DNA of 64,000 bases. It comes from Harmothoe impar (taxonomy: Eukaryota; Annelida; Polychaeta; Phyllodocida; Polynoidae). Below the pieces are notes generated by a model. It made no database searches and was not told the origin of the DNA. It saw only the letters and a list, made by a program, of their open reading frames with translations. This document shows, one piece after another, positions 22,430 to 30,969 of the stretch. The translations under genes were made by a program, and so were the position numbers. Position 1 is the stretch's first letter. Each line of letters opens with the position of its first letter. The stretch is taken from assembly GCA_947462335.1 (NCBI GenBank), contig OX381714.1:17518618-17582617 (forward strand). Direction: 5' to 3'.

Positions 22430-23147
22430 CATGCATTAACACAGAGATGTAATTAATTGGCATACAAACAGGGGGAGGTCTGCAATGGGTACATGCCTCC
22501 CAGTTGAGATGCCCACATGACACCCTCACCGGATGACCCTTTTAAAGATGGCCATGATTAAAGATGTCTCCATGACAACCTCAAGTCCCACTGTACATGT
22601 TAGTTCAAAGGGTGAGGCTGCACAGCGTGACCTACTTTGGGGGTCACATGACCTTGAGGTCAGGATACTTCCTGTTGGTAAAACCGGAAATGGTTCTCCT
22701 GAGAAGTCCTCATTAAATGGGGAACATGATCTACTGAGTTACTGTGGTAATTAGTTTACATTAGCAAATATCACCTTGCCAATTAACACAGGGTTCACCT
22801 GTAACAGAAAGAGGCTGACAAAGGATGTTTGTCCTGTCTTATACGACCTTGCCTACTGTGCAACCTTAGCTTCCCATCAAAGTAGGCCCTATCCATTGTC
22901 TAGGAGCAGGTATAATTCAGTGTGACCTTGTACAGATCTCATGGATGTAGGTGTGATGCTGCAGCAAACAAACTATTTCAGGACCATAATTCAACAATGC
23001 ACTCCACAAATGATCTCTATATACATTTCAGCAACAGCCATATAGGCTTGGCTACGTGTGGTTACATGGACACATCAGTACACAGTGATTTGGTAGATCC
23101 CTTATTTTTTTTTGTAAGTTAATTATTTGGGAAAAATGCCCATTTTA
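22430..23147. promoter_or_regulatory. Conserved noncoding block, possible intronic regulatory region (copy 1)
   Basis: It is among the best-conserved stretches relative to copy 2 (61.65-62.75 kb). Both copies keep AAAGATGGC, TCTCCATGACAACCTCAAGT, CACATGACC, a TGACCTYGAGGTCA palindrome (22649-22662) and ACTTCCTGTWGGTAAA. It would lie in intron 1 of the putative minus-strand gene. A shared ancient repeat is the alternative. Confidence 0.4.
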
Positions 23148-23171
23148 CAGCTGTGAAGAGCAATATCAATT
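23148..23171. repeat. Left copy of a 24-bp host duplication flanking the Ngaro element
   Basis: The 24 bp beginning CAGCTGTGAAGAGC are identical to 27815-27838. The duplication-copy partner near 62755-62780 (CAGTTGTAAAGGGC...) has it once, so it is host DNA and not an element end. The last 4 bp on the right overlap the A1 repeat. Confidence 0.85.
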
Positions 23172-23260
23172 CATATTCATTTAACTTAATAGAGAGACGA
23201 GTCAGTGATTACAGTTGCCTTAGTCCTTCGTAATATATATATTCATGTCGATAGGAAGGC
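23172..23260 (-). repeat. B2 split direct repeat of the Ngaro element
   Basis: 89 bp, one mismatch from B1 at 23521-23609. It forms the 3' terminus of the element. Confidence 0.9.
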
Positions 23261-23359
23261 ACTTTATTGAACCAATAAGTGACACAATAAGTAAAGAATG
23301 AACGAACACCCAAACAAGATAACATAATAATATTATAAAAAAAAAAAAAGACATATAAT

Positions 23360-23396
23360 AGCCAATATAGGTGTGCTCCTGGTGAGTTCAAGCAGC
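23360..23396 (-). repeat. A2 split direct repeat of the Ngaro element
   Basis: 37 bp identical to the 5'-terminal A1 at 27782-27818. It lies between B1 and B2 as expected for replication through a circular intermediate. Confidence 0.9.
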
Positions 23397-23520
23397 GGTC
23401 TGTCCACTGCGAATAGCTGGAGCGCGGTGGTGGTTACAGTGGCTCCACCAGCGGGAGTTGGATGAACTAAAGTGCGTTCTTGAATATACCGCTATATCCA
23501 CCCAGGTTGAATATATCCCC

Positions 23521-23609
23521 CATATTCATTTAACTTAATAGAGAGACGAGTCAGTGATTACATTTGCCTTAGTCCTTCGTAATATATATATTCATGTCGA
23601 TAGGAAGGC
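23521..23609 (-). repeat. B1 split direct repeat of the Ngaro element
   Basis: It starts 25 bp after the recombinase stop codon and precedes A2 by 124 bp. Confidence 0.9.
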
Positions 23610-23634
23610 CAAGACCAAACACACAACATTTGCC

Positions 23635-24570
23635 TTAGACTTGGAATACAGATAGTTTTTCAGCCACCACACTGTCCTTTGACCTCCTTGACTCATATGA
23701 GTCTGCTAGGTATAGCAACACCGCCCAACTTTTCCAGTCGCCGTATGACTTCACGTCGTGAAGGGGCAAGAATGATGCTAGGTATGAGGCTGAGCCTCTC
23801 CTGACGCTGTGTGAGGAATAATGACCCCTGAGGCCAACGGAATTGCACGCAGCTTTCAGTCTATTGTTATAACAGTTATATGAATATCCAAACAAAGGAG
23901 ACTCCAGACTCCTTTTTGATGACGACAGATAAGTCCTGAGACTTCCCACTGGGCACAATACACTTGTAGATGACACTACCGGTATGCGGTTCACCCGCTC
24001 ATGAAATTGAATTGTTTTTGAGCTTCTCATAACAATGTCCAACCCATCTTCTGTGAATACCACATCCTTCACTAGAAGTTGGTGAGGAGAAGTGGTTAGG
24101 TGGCTCACACGTAATAGGCACCTGAATGATAGAGACAGCGCACACCAAAATTTAAGGTCACTTTGTTCTTTGAGGTCCAGTTTCTTGTAGATGGCCACCA
24201 TATCATCTGGTGTTAGTGGGAGAGCCGGATTAGAAGATGCACCCAATAGGCGCTTAGCACCGCGGATTGTTGACTGGATTAGGAAAGTTTCTGGGTCTGG
24301 GTGCACATATCCCAGGTATTTGTGTAGGGACCATACGCCAGACACATAGTTCACAATAGTGACGTAGGATACATCCTTGGTTAGAAATGTCACATACAGA
24401 CATAGCACTTCCACTGTCACTGGTAGGGGTAGTAGGCCAAACTGGTGACAGAATCTGAAGAACCTTTTCCACTGGGACCTCTTAGTACGTATGGTGTTGT
24501 CCGACCAGCACAGAGCCCTCACACGAGACCACTCCTGCTTCAATGATTCGAGGCCTGCAACAGATACCAA
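23635..24570 (-). CDS. Tyrosine recombinase (YR) of the Ngaro element
   Basis: A 311-residue protein with the phage-integrase fold signature. The N-terminal core-binding region (about 1-110) is helical. The catalytic part carries Arg154 (LLRVSHL), a likely Lys185, His254-x-x-Arg257 (HSVRRG) and probably nucleophile Tyr287 (W-x4-YL), although Tyr292 is also close by. It would join the circular cDNA to the genome in the nucleus. The start overlaps the end of the RT gene by 89 nt in another frame. There is no stop or frameshift. Length and position (last gene before the B1-A2-B2 repeats) fit DIRS/Ngaro recombinases. Confidence 0.9.
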   Translation of the reverse strand: MVSVAGLESLKQEWSRVRALCWSDNTIRTKRSQWKRFFRFCHQFGLLPLPVTVEVLCLYVTFLTKDVSYVTIVNYVSGVWSLHKYLGYVHPDPETFLIQSTIRGAKRLLGASSNPALPLTPDDMVAIYKKLDLKEQSDLKFWCALSLSFRCLLRVSHLTTSPHQLLVKDVVFTEDGLDIVMRSSKTIQFHERVNRIPVVSSTSVLCPVGSLRTYLSSSKRSLESPLFGYSYNCYNNRLKAACNSVGLRGHYSSHSVRRGSASYLASFLPLHDVKSYGDWKSWAVLLYLADSYESRRSKDSVVAEKLSVFQV

Positions 24571-26698
24571 AGTCTGCTATCATATCGTCACAAATAATCA
24601 CACAGTCCAGGTTCTTTAATCTTGACAGAGAATCTGCCAGGATGTTGTCCTCTGATTTCACCCAGCTTGGTATCAAGTGAATATTGAAGAAGGCTGTCAC
24701 CCAGAACAGCTCCCTGAGCCATGCCATTGTAGTAGGGTTTTTTCCCCTACCGGTACGCAAGGCGTGATAAACCTGCGTATTGTCTGTCACGACTTGTACT
24801 ACACAATTGCGCCAAATATTACAACATCTATGTACGGCCACCACTACTGGCCATAGTTCACCAATATTTATATTGTCCACAAACACCTGATCCATGGGGG
24901 CGCTAGCATGGTGAGGGCACACTGTTTCCGTTATATTCCAGAACCCATAGAAGAAGTCCTCATCTGAATGTCCACCAAACCCACTGGTTGATGAGGCGTC
25001 TGTCACCAGAGTGGCTCTAGACACTGACTTGTCACACATTCTAGCACGGCCATTAAAAGTCACAAGGAATTCAGACCACCATTTGAAGACCAATCTAGCC
25101 ATGTCTGATATAGCTATTCTCCTACACTTGGAGTCAACATTTTTCATCAGATTATATATCCGCCGAGAGAAAGTACGTCCGCCTTTTACTACCGTGGCAC
25201 AATGTGCCAAAAGGCCTGCTGTTTGATCTAACAGTTTTCTAGAGCACCATCTTTTGTTTCTAATGTCTTTGACACATTCTAACACTCGGGACAATTTATC
25301 GTCACCAATAGATAGGGTAAGGTTGACCGAATCAATGATTATACCCAGATATTTTACACATTGACTGGGAAATATCACCTTTTTTTCTGCCACTCTGAAA
25401 CCCAAAGAGTGCAATACCCCATGGAAGCACTCCTGGGATTTCTCACAACTGTCTACATCTGAGTCTATAACGATAAAGTCGTCTAGGTAATTTATGCAGC
25501 GACCCACACCGTCGTGATTCACACACTTTACACAAAAATCTGATATTTGAGTAAATATGTAAGGGGCCGACCTCAGCCCAAAACAGATGCACCAATCTTG
25601 AAACCAGCAATCACCCTCTCCCAGGTTCCATTTGAAACCTTGGAAATCTCTGTGAGCTGGTAACACATTTACAGTTCTATACGCGCTTGAAAAATCAGAG
25701 ACTCCACAAAAATCAAACTGGTCCAATACATCAACAACGTCATCCAAACTTTTATAGCTGAATTTTTCACAAGAGTTTTCCATGTACAAATTTATATTTG
25801 CGCCATCTGGGGAGGAACAATCGGTGATGGGCCGAAGAGAGCCGTCCGGTTTCATAACCCCCCCTAGAGAATGTACACACCGTGGTTTGGTATTTACCAT
25901 ATGGACTTTGCCCTCAGATAATTCTTTGACTATTTTTTCAGTCATTTCCAAAGAGGCTGGACCTTTGGTAATAGTAGAATAGTTTTCACACATGTAGGCT
26001 GTATCACACCCTTTGTCTATGATACGGAAGCCTCTGCATACGCCAGTAATCACATACCAGTCACGCTCAGTTACCTCCTCAAAGGCACAAATATACCGGG
26101 CAAACTGGCATGGACGCAATTGAGTGATAGCGCCCTGCAGTATGTAAACACATTTACAATTCCCCTCAACACAACGGGAAAAACACGGAATGAAATTCCC
26201 CGGCACAACTTCAATCACACACAATGGGACATCACATTCATAGTATCGCGAGAATTCAGCACAGATACTCACATCTTTTGAAATTCCCACGAAATTAGGT
26301 AAATCGTCCCAATCCTGCGTGTTGGCAAGAATAACTTCGCATTCATAGTCGCCATACTGGTTCCGGTACAGACGAATTGCGTCTTGTCGCAATTCCACGC
26401 CTGATAATCCCGGTAACCCACAATTTGTTACACAGTCAGAATCAATATCTTGATCGAGATCAACATCTACATAAGCATCATCATACACACAATCAGAGAA
26501 AACACTGGAATTGCACATATCAGATTTTACGTCAATAGGTACCGAGTCCTGGGCGGCACGGCCTTGACCTTCGCAGTTAGAATTGACAACAACTTGTTGC
26601 TCGCACATACCATAATTAGTTTTTACAATGGGTCCCCGGATATCAACACAGCTGGACTTTACCACACTAACAGGTATTTTACGAGTTACATCATACAC
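24482..26698 (-). CDS. Reverse transcriptase-RNase H of the Ngaro element
   Basis: 738 residues, intact. The first roughly 240 residues are Cys/Asp-rich and not assignable. The RT domain spans about 265-460, with Asp335 in VSDFSSAY and the YLDD box at 404-407. An RNase H domain follows, with acidic residues at Asp567 (TDASS), Glu614, Asp639 (VTDN) and Asp689 (ILADSLS). No methyltransferase domain follows, unlike DIRS1 and PAT, which supports an Ngaro assignment. The chosen ATG lies 16 nt after the probable true gag stop. The 3' end overlaps the recombinase gene. Confidence 0.92.
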   Translation of the reverse strand: MYDVTRKIPVSVVKSSCVDIRGPIVKTNYGMCEQQVVVNSNCEGQGRAAQDSVPIDVKSDMCNSSVFSDCVYDDAYVDVDLDQDIDSDCVTNCGLPGLSGVELRQDAIRLYRNQYGDYECEVILANTQDWDDLPNFVGISKDVSICAEFSRYYECDVPLCVIEVVPGNFIPCFSRCVEGNCKCVYILQGAITQLRPCQFARYICAFEEVTERDWYVITGVCRGFRIIDKGCDTAYMCENYSTITKGPASLEMTEKIVKELSEGKVHMVNTKPRCVHSLGGVMKPDGSLRPITDCSSPDGANINLYMENSCEKFSYKSLDDVVDVLDQFDFCGVSDFSSAYRTVNVLPAHRDFQGFKWNLGEGDCWFQDWCICFGLRSAPYIFTQISDFCVKCVNHDGVGRCINYLDDFIVIDSDVDSCEKSQECFHGVLHSLGFRVAEKKVIFPSQCVKYLGIIIDSVNLTLSIGDDKLSRVLECVKDIRNKRWCSRKLLDQTAGLLAHCATVVKGGRTFSRRIYNLMKNVDSKCRRIAISDMARLVFKWWSEFLVTFNGRARMCDKSVSRATLVTDASSTSGFGGHSDEDFFYGFWNITETVCPHHASAPMDQVFVDNINIGELWPVVVAVHRCCNIWRNCVVQVVTDNTQVYHALRTGRGKNPTTMAWLRELFWVTAFFNIHLIPSWVKSEDNILADSLSRLKNLDCVIICDDMIADFGICCRPRIIEAGVVSCEGSVLVGQHHTY

Positions 26699-26754
26699 GG
26701 GGACGGTTGCCAGTCAGACAGCAGGTTGACCTGCGGTGTCGTGTTGTTTACACT

Positions 26755-27762
26755 TTAACAGCCCGTGGGCGGTCGATTCACAATAAGCACAAACATGACG
26801 AAAAGCACAACCATCACAACCTTTCCCGGTGCCGAAACTAAAACAACACCCTGCTTCCGCAGACACTTTCTTCCAACCAGTGAAACCTTGGCGTTTTTGT
26901 CTGGGGTTCCCCCCCCCCCCGATTTTTTTCCGGAGTGAGGAGTCTGTTTGTCACTGTGGCCGGTGGCCCCGAGCCGGGCTTGCTTGGTGCCACTGTAGCC
27001 GAGGTGAAGGTTATTCAGGTTGGTATCCACCGACCCAAAAAACTCGATGCCCTCTTTTTCTGCCCTTTCCCGTACTGCTGCATCATAGGTAACAAGGGCT
27101 CTAATGTCATAGATTCCCTGCTTTGACATACTGGTGATGTAAGACAGGTGCCGGCGTATGCACCTGGGGTCCTCTCCCCGATCAGCGTAACTATCCACAA
27201 GGGCATTGAGACAGAAAATCAAAGTCTCTATACAGTCAATAGGGGTAGTTTTTTTCCTCTCACTTTCCGTGAGAAATTTCATCAAATCAAACTTACTCCT
27301 TTTCCGTTCCACACGATGAAGAAACTCTGAGACGTGCACGCCGTCCTCGTCGTCCTCCCATAGGTCACCCAAATCGCCCATGCCCGGGTGGTGGTTGTCA
27401 GGGACGCCACCCTCTTTCCCGCCACTGTAGTAATGGCGGCGGTGTTCCGGCTTTGGCGTCGAGGTACGTTCCTTCTCCCTCTCCTTCCTCATTTCCCTGG
27501 CTTCATCAACTATTTCCTTCATGAAGTCCTGCATAGTGATGAGGGTAGTTTGTAGAGTCTTAGCCAGTTCCAGCATGAGTTCTGAATCCCGCCGAGGCTC
27601 AGACAAGCTGCTGTTCAGCTGTGAGATTTTCTGGTCTTTTTCCTGGAGCAACTTATCCTTCTCCTCCAGATCTTTGTTCAGCCTTTTAGTCTTTTCATTG
27701 CACACAGGACACTCCTTCCTATTACCATTATACGAGGTGTTACACACCTCACACAGCACCAT
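26755..27762 (-). CDS. Gag-like protein of the Ngaro element, frame broken by a homopolymer
   Basis: The frame opens at ATG 27762, just inside A1. The earlier in-frame ATG at 27903 lies in host flank and is rejected. The protein starts with a CxxC...CxxC pair (Cys4, 7, 18, 21) and a charged coiled coil (about 22-55). A basic, Glu/Arg-rich region and a DIRS-gag-like middle follow. After the 12-base C-run at 26909-26920 the annotated frame becomes nonsensical. The alternative frame continues to TGA at 26714-26716 and contains a Cys/His cluster typical of DIRS gag C-termini (CxFxxGxGCxxC, then HxCxxC). A one-base slip in the run therefore probably truncates gag, or the assembly miscounted it. 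Confidence 0.75.
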   Translation of the reverse strand: MVLCEVCNTSYNGNRKECPVCNEKTKRLNKDLEEKDKLLQEKDQKISQLNSSLSEPRRDSELMLELAKTLQTTLITMQDFMKEIVDEAREMRKEREKERTSTPKPEHRRHYYSGGKEGGVPDNHHPGMGDLGDLWEDDEDGVHVSEFLHRVERKRSKFDLMKFLTESERKKTTPIDCIETLIFCLNALVDSYADRGEDPRCIRRHLSYITSMSKQGIYDIRALVTYDAAVRERAEKEGIEFFGSVDTNLNNLHLGYSGTKQARLGATGHSDKQTPHSGKKSGGGGTPDKNAKVSLVGRKCLRKQGVVLVSAPGKVVMVVLFVMFVLIVNRPPTGC

Positions 27763-27781
27763 AATGCCGTGTATCCAGATC

Positions 27782-27818
27782 AGCCAATATAGGTGTGCTC
27801 CTGGTGAGTTCAAGCAGC
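27782..27818 (-). repeat. A1, 5' terminus of the Ngaro element
   Basis: It ends 19 bp before the gag start codon in element orientation. Its first bases (GCTG) coincide with the end of the flanking host duplication, so the exact junction is ambiguous by 4 bp. Confidence 0.9.
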
Positions 27819-27838
27819 TGTGAAGAGCAATATCAATT
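27815..27838. repeat. Right copy of the 24-bp host duplication
   Basis: Identical to 23148-23171. The sequence beyond it (CTGAATATACAGAGTGCCCC) continues the host alignment with 62.78 kb. Confidence 0.85.
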
Positions 27839-27839
27839 C

Positions 27840-28090
27840 TGAATATACAGAGTGCCCCCTGGATTTCAATTACCCAGTCACAATGCTCCGAAGAATTATT
27901 CACTTTGCTCTATGAGCAGTAATGAATTAATGTCAACAGAACATGGCATTACATATGGAAAGACTACCATTAGATTGTTGCCACTTGGGGCCCTGTAGCA
28001 TATTTAAAATCCACATGTTCACCAACTGCAGGAAATTAATGGAAAATGAAAGAGAATTTATGAGCAATAAAGTAAACATAAATAAAGGTC
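27840..28090. other. Putative intron 1 of the copy-1 gene (proximal part)
   Basis: It aligns with 62.78-62.93 kb. A conserved 'gtgccccctg' near 27851 recurs at 62791. Nothing else recognised. Confidence 0.4.
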
Positions 28091-28096
28091 CCTTAC

Positions 28097-28142
28097 CGGC
28101 ACCAATGGTCCTGGCATGCCACTGTCTTTCTGCGGCCGACAT
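28097..28142 (-). CDS. Putative first coding exon of the minus-strand gene, copy 1
   Basis: ATG at 28142 (MSAAERQWHARTIGA plus one base) is followed by a GTAAGG donor at 28096. Copy 2 has an exon of the same 46-nt length and phase with a GTAAGT donor (62934-62979). Six of 15 residues agree, which is weak, but both splice donors and the 5' UTR are conserved. It would be spliced across the intron containing the Ngaro element toward the exon at 21479. That linkage is inferred from the shared layout only. Confidence 0.4.
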
Positions 28143-28290
28143 CTTGGAATGTCCCATAATTCTTGGTGGGTGCTCCCACTTCCTGTGTGCCCTGTGGCTG
28201 TGTCACACCCTGCCGGGCATGCCCTTAGATATCCTTCCTGCTGGCCTACAAAATAATGCCACTTCCTGTCATTTCTCAGATGATTTAATT
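28128..28290 (-). promoter_or_regulatory. Conserved promoter-like block, copy 1
   Basis: Upstream of the putative ATG are ACTTCCTGTG (28179-28188) and ACTTCCTGTC (28261-28270), both ETS-type, plus a YY1-like motif overlapping the start codon that is weakened to AAGATGTCGG. Copy 2 keeps the same sites and spacing. Promoters with YY1 overlapping the start codon and ETS upstream are common in animals. Confidence 0.5.
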
Positions 28291-28920
28291 GATAATACTA
28301 ATACGATATGGGAATTAAGCATCAGAGAATTTTATTTTGGGCAATTTATTTGAGTATCTGAGTAATTCTCAGTTACATTCTCCTAACTGGATTAAAATTA
28401 ATGTTTGCTTCTGTTATCAACATATATCTTTTGAACCTGTATTTATACGATGGAATATCTTTTAAAATTGATTGTTCAACAGTAATTTGCTATTTGATTG
28501 TTCTACAAGGTATTTTTCTTTTCCAGCAATGCCAGAAATATGGATGCAGTAAGAGATACAAGCCCTCGAAAACTGCTTAGTTTGAGCAAATGAAAAACGA
28601 CCTGGCCTTGTGGTCAGGCTGGTTGGGGTGGGGCTCTACGCGATGGGTTGTCCCTTACATGTTAATTTGTCATTTTGTTTAACATTATTGTCTGTTATCT
28701 TGTCAATTTAGGTATCATTTTATTTCTATTCATTCTATCCCTTTGAGGAGCCTTACATTTTACTGTTAAATGGTTGAAATATAAGGCATCTAAGCCTTAA
28801 TTGATGTCATGTAAATGTGAATGTTGACAGTATAATGTTCTCTGTCAGAGCTCATAATGAGAAACACTCCTGCAACTAATTAGAGCTGGGAGACTTTCCC
28901 CTCAGCGCTGTAATTGGTTA
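28290..28920. repeat. Upstream flank conserved between copies
   Basis: It aligns with 63.13-63.70 kb, with islands such as 'cagagaattttattttgggca', 'ttctttt(c/t)(c/t)agcaatg' and 'tctgtcagagctc'. It could hold distal regulatory sites. No exon is shared. Confidence 0.45.
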
Positions 28921-28922
28921 GG

Positions 28923-29493
28923 GACCACATTAGGGATGTCATTGACAATCGCTATATTGACATCGCTATTATGTCAATATTGCTATATATTATATTGACA
29001 ATTTTGTCAATATAATTATGTCAATATTTTTTTCATGAGAAATTGTTCTCTGCCAGTTGAGAAAACAAGTTATGCACTTGTATCATGGAACCTGAATGTG
29101 CTTGCATCCAGTGCATCCTTAGAAAGGTTGTTCTCCACCATGTTTAGTAAGGGAGGGGGGATAGACATAGTGCTCTAAGTCTTAATATTGAGTTTACAGT
29201 CTGGGTCCTTTTGACTGGCCTTAGGTCAGATTCCTACCTTGCAGTATTTAGGGCTGGGAGTTTTGTGTTTCATATTTATGAGTATCATGTGAATATTTTT
29301 GGTGAAGACTGGTGTTCAGCAACCATTAACCTTTGTTTTTGTTATTTTTCTCAGCTTATTAGGGCGATAAACAGTGTTCGAGATGTACTTTATAGTTTAA
29401 ATATGGTATTGCAATACATTGATATATTGACAACTATATGTCAATAATCGTTATCGACATAAATTGGATGTCAATGACATCCCTAGACCACAT
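28923..29493 (+). mobile_element. hAT transposon derivative, short sister copy
   Basis: The 555-bp element (28931-29485) has the same TAGGGATGTCATTGACA ends as the copy at 20.2 kb. It is flanked by GACCACAT on both sides (28923-28930, 29486-29493). Near 29096-29177 a plus-strand remnant reads LASSASLERLFSTM, the hAT dimerisation signature. Copy 2 of the duplication has the empty site near 63730, so this insertion is younger than the duplication. Confidence 0.92.
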
Positions 29494-29499
29494 AGTGTT

Positions 29500-30828
29500 G
29501 TGCTTTGTATTTAATTACTTTGTGTTCTAGTCCCCTCCATAGGGTCAATGTTGTACCTCTACCGGTAAACCTGTGTGCGTATGAGTCCCTGGGGCATGGC
29601 CTGGTTGGTCTGATTAAAGAAGGCAGCTGTAGGTCATGTCCCGCACACTGCTGCACCCAGACACCACGCTTGGGCCTGCAATAAAGATTGTGTTAAAACA
29701 AAAAGTATCATCTATCATATCTCACTCAATCCTGAAACGACCTGCTGCTTTTGGATTCATCCGTATAGATCTGTGCAGGGAACAAACCTGAATATTTACC
29801 ATGATGCAGCATTAGAGTACCAGCGAAGTATTTAACTGAAAGTCATGCTACTAGAATAAACATTAAGAGCTTATGGTGGCTATTGAAATGAGCTCTGCAG
29901 AATTGGGAATACTCACAATAAATCAGACCAGTAAGACCTCCTAACCAGAATGTTAGGTTTATGGATCATCAATGATTTCCCAGCAGGCCAAGTGTATATT
30001 GATTATTATTTTAGAATGGATACACATTTAAATTAGCAAATACAGATACATATGCCTCCAAAAGTGTTTATTTCATATATCCTGTGAGATACAAGTGAAT
30101 ATTTGAAGTAGTAATGAAAGGAAATCTCCAATGGGAAAGGAAGTCACTGAAAAACTATAATACCATTGGAACAGTTTGGAAACACACAACATTGTTTCTA
30201 GAAGCTATATTTCTATGGGGAGGACCAGCCATGGGATAGGTTAAGGAGGCTCAGGGGGTTCCACTTCTATACCATCTTTCACAAACTATATTTCTATTGC
30301 AATAAAAGGTTCTGGACACTTCTTTTTATAATACTTATGTATATATAAGGTATTGCTCTCCCGGGGAAATCGCTGACGTACTGCACAACTCTTATGCCTG
30401 TAGATAATGCCATTTGTCTTTCATACACTGTCTCACTACATCCCCTGTTTCCCCAGGCACTACTTAGAATACAATGGTAGTCATATAACATACCGGTGCA
30501 GTGCTTTTCTGCTGTGGTACGTCTGCAATGTAGCTAACACTCCCCCACCCAGCCCAAAGATATAGTGTTCCCAACCACTTATCTTGCACTTATGCTGCAA
30601 CTTGTCTTCAGAACTCTCTGTTAGGGTCTGTTTTAGCGTATTCTTATAGGAAAGTATATGCGCAATCCCATGGATGCACTCGAGCTTTGGGGTGAGCTGG
30701 AAGAAACAGGTGATTCCGGGTTCTTGAACATATTCAATGATCAACAAATCTTCGTTTGAATCATTTCCATAGACATGTAATAAACAGCAAGTCACACACC
30801 AATTTTTGGGAAGGTTGCTACAAATGCG
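29500..30828. other. No gene recognised
   Basis: No exon with supporting splice context, no repeat with defined ends. The duplication alignment cannot be followed beyond about 29.5 kb within this window. Confidence 0.4.
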
Positions 30829-30969
30829 CACTGTAAACAGTTGGTTGCCATTGTTGTAGGTGTACAGTAGATTCTACTGTAAGTGTACAGTTCATTGCAG
30901 GTAAACCGTACAACCTACTGTAGATCTACATTAGATTCTACTGTGTTCCTACACTAACTATTTACTGTG
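30829..30969. mobile_element. 141-bp inverted-repeat element (CACTGTAAACAGTT ends)
   Basis: The ends CACWGTAAAYAGTT are inverted. The body repeats 'tacagtagattctactgt'-type palindromes. Non-coding. Confidence 0.55.

Larger units (their letters stand above)
23172..27818 (-). mobile_element. Ngaro/DIRS-type tyrosine-recombinase retrotransposon
   Basis: In element orientation the order is A1 (27818-27782), gag, RT-RNase H, tyrosine recombinase, B1 (23609-23521), A2 (23396-23360) and B2 (23260-23172). This split-direct-repeat plan, with a YR integrase and no methyltransferase domain, is typical of Ngaro elements. B1 and B2 match at 88 of 89 positions and the A copies over 37 bp. RT and YR frames are intact, so the insertion is recent. 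Host sequence of 24 bp is duplicated at both flanks. It lies inside the putative first intron of the copy-1 gene, on the same strand. Confidence 0.92.
7706..29530. repeat. Copy 1 of an ancient large duplication
   Basis: Blocks here recur in the same order and orientation at 45.1-63.8 kb. Pairs include 7.71/45.12, 8.55-9.73/45.34-46.96, 11.9-12.6/47.28-48.17, 13.96-14.03/48.18-48.25, 14.34-14.83/53.10-53.66, 16.2-16.5/54.44-54.74, 18.34-18.72/54.91-55.44, 18.9-19.65/58.5-59.0, 21.38-21.72/59.86-60.23, 22.43-23.17/61.65-62.77 and 27.82-28.9/62.75-63.73. Divergence is high and each copy carries private insertions. Confidence 0.8.

Noticed and set aside
23148..27838. Interpretation as an LTR retrotransposon
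   Set aside because: There are no terminal LTRs. The repeats are split and interleaved and the integrase is a tyrosine recombinase, not a DDE enzyme.
27763..27903. N-terminal 47-residue extension of the gag frame
   Set aside because: It lies in host flank, the 24-bp duplication and A1. Gag is taken to start at 27762.
30481..30831. 116-codon minus-strand frame
   Set aside because: No motif, no splice-consistent neighbours and no paralogue in the window.
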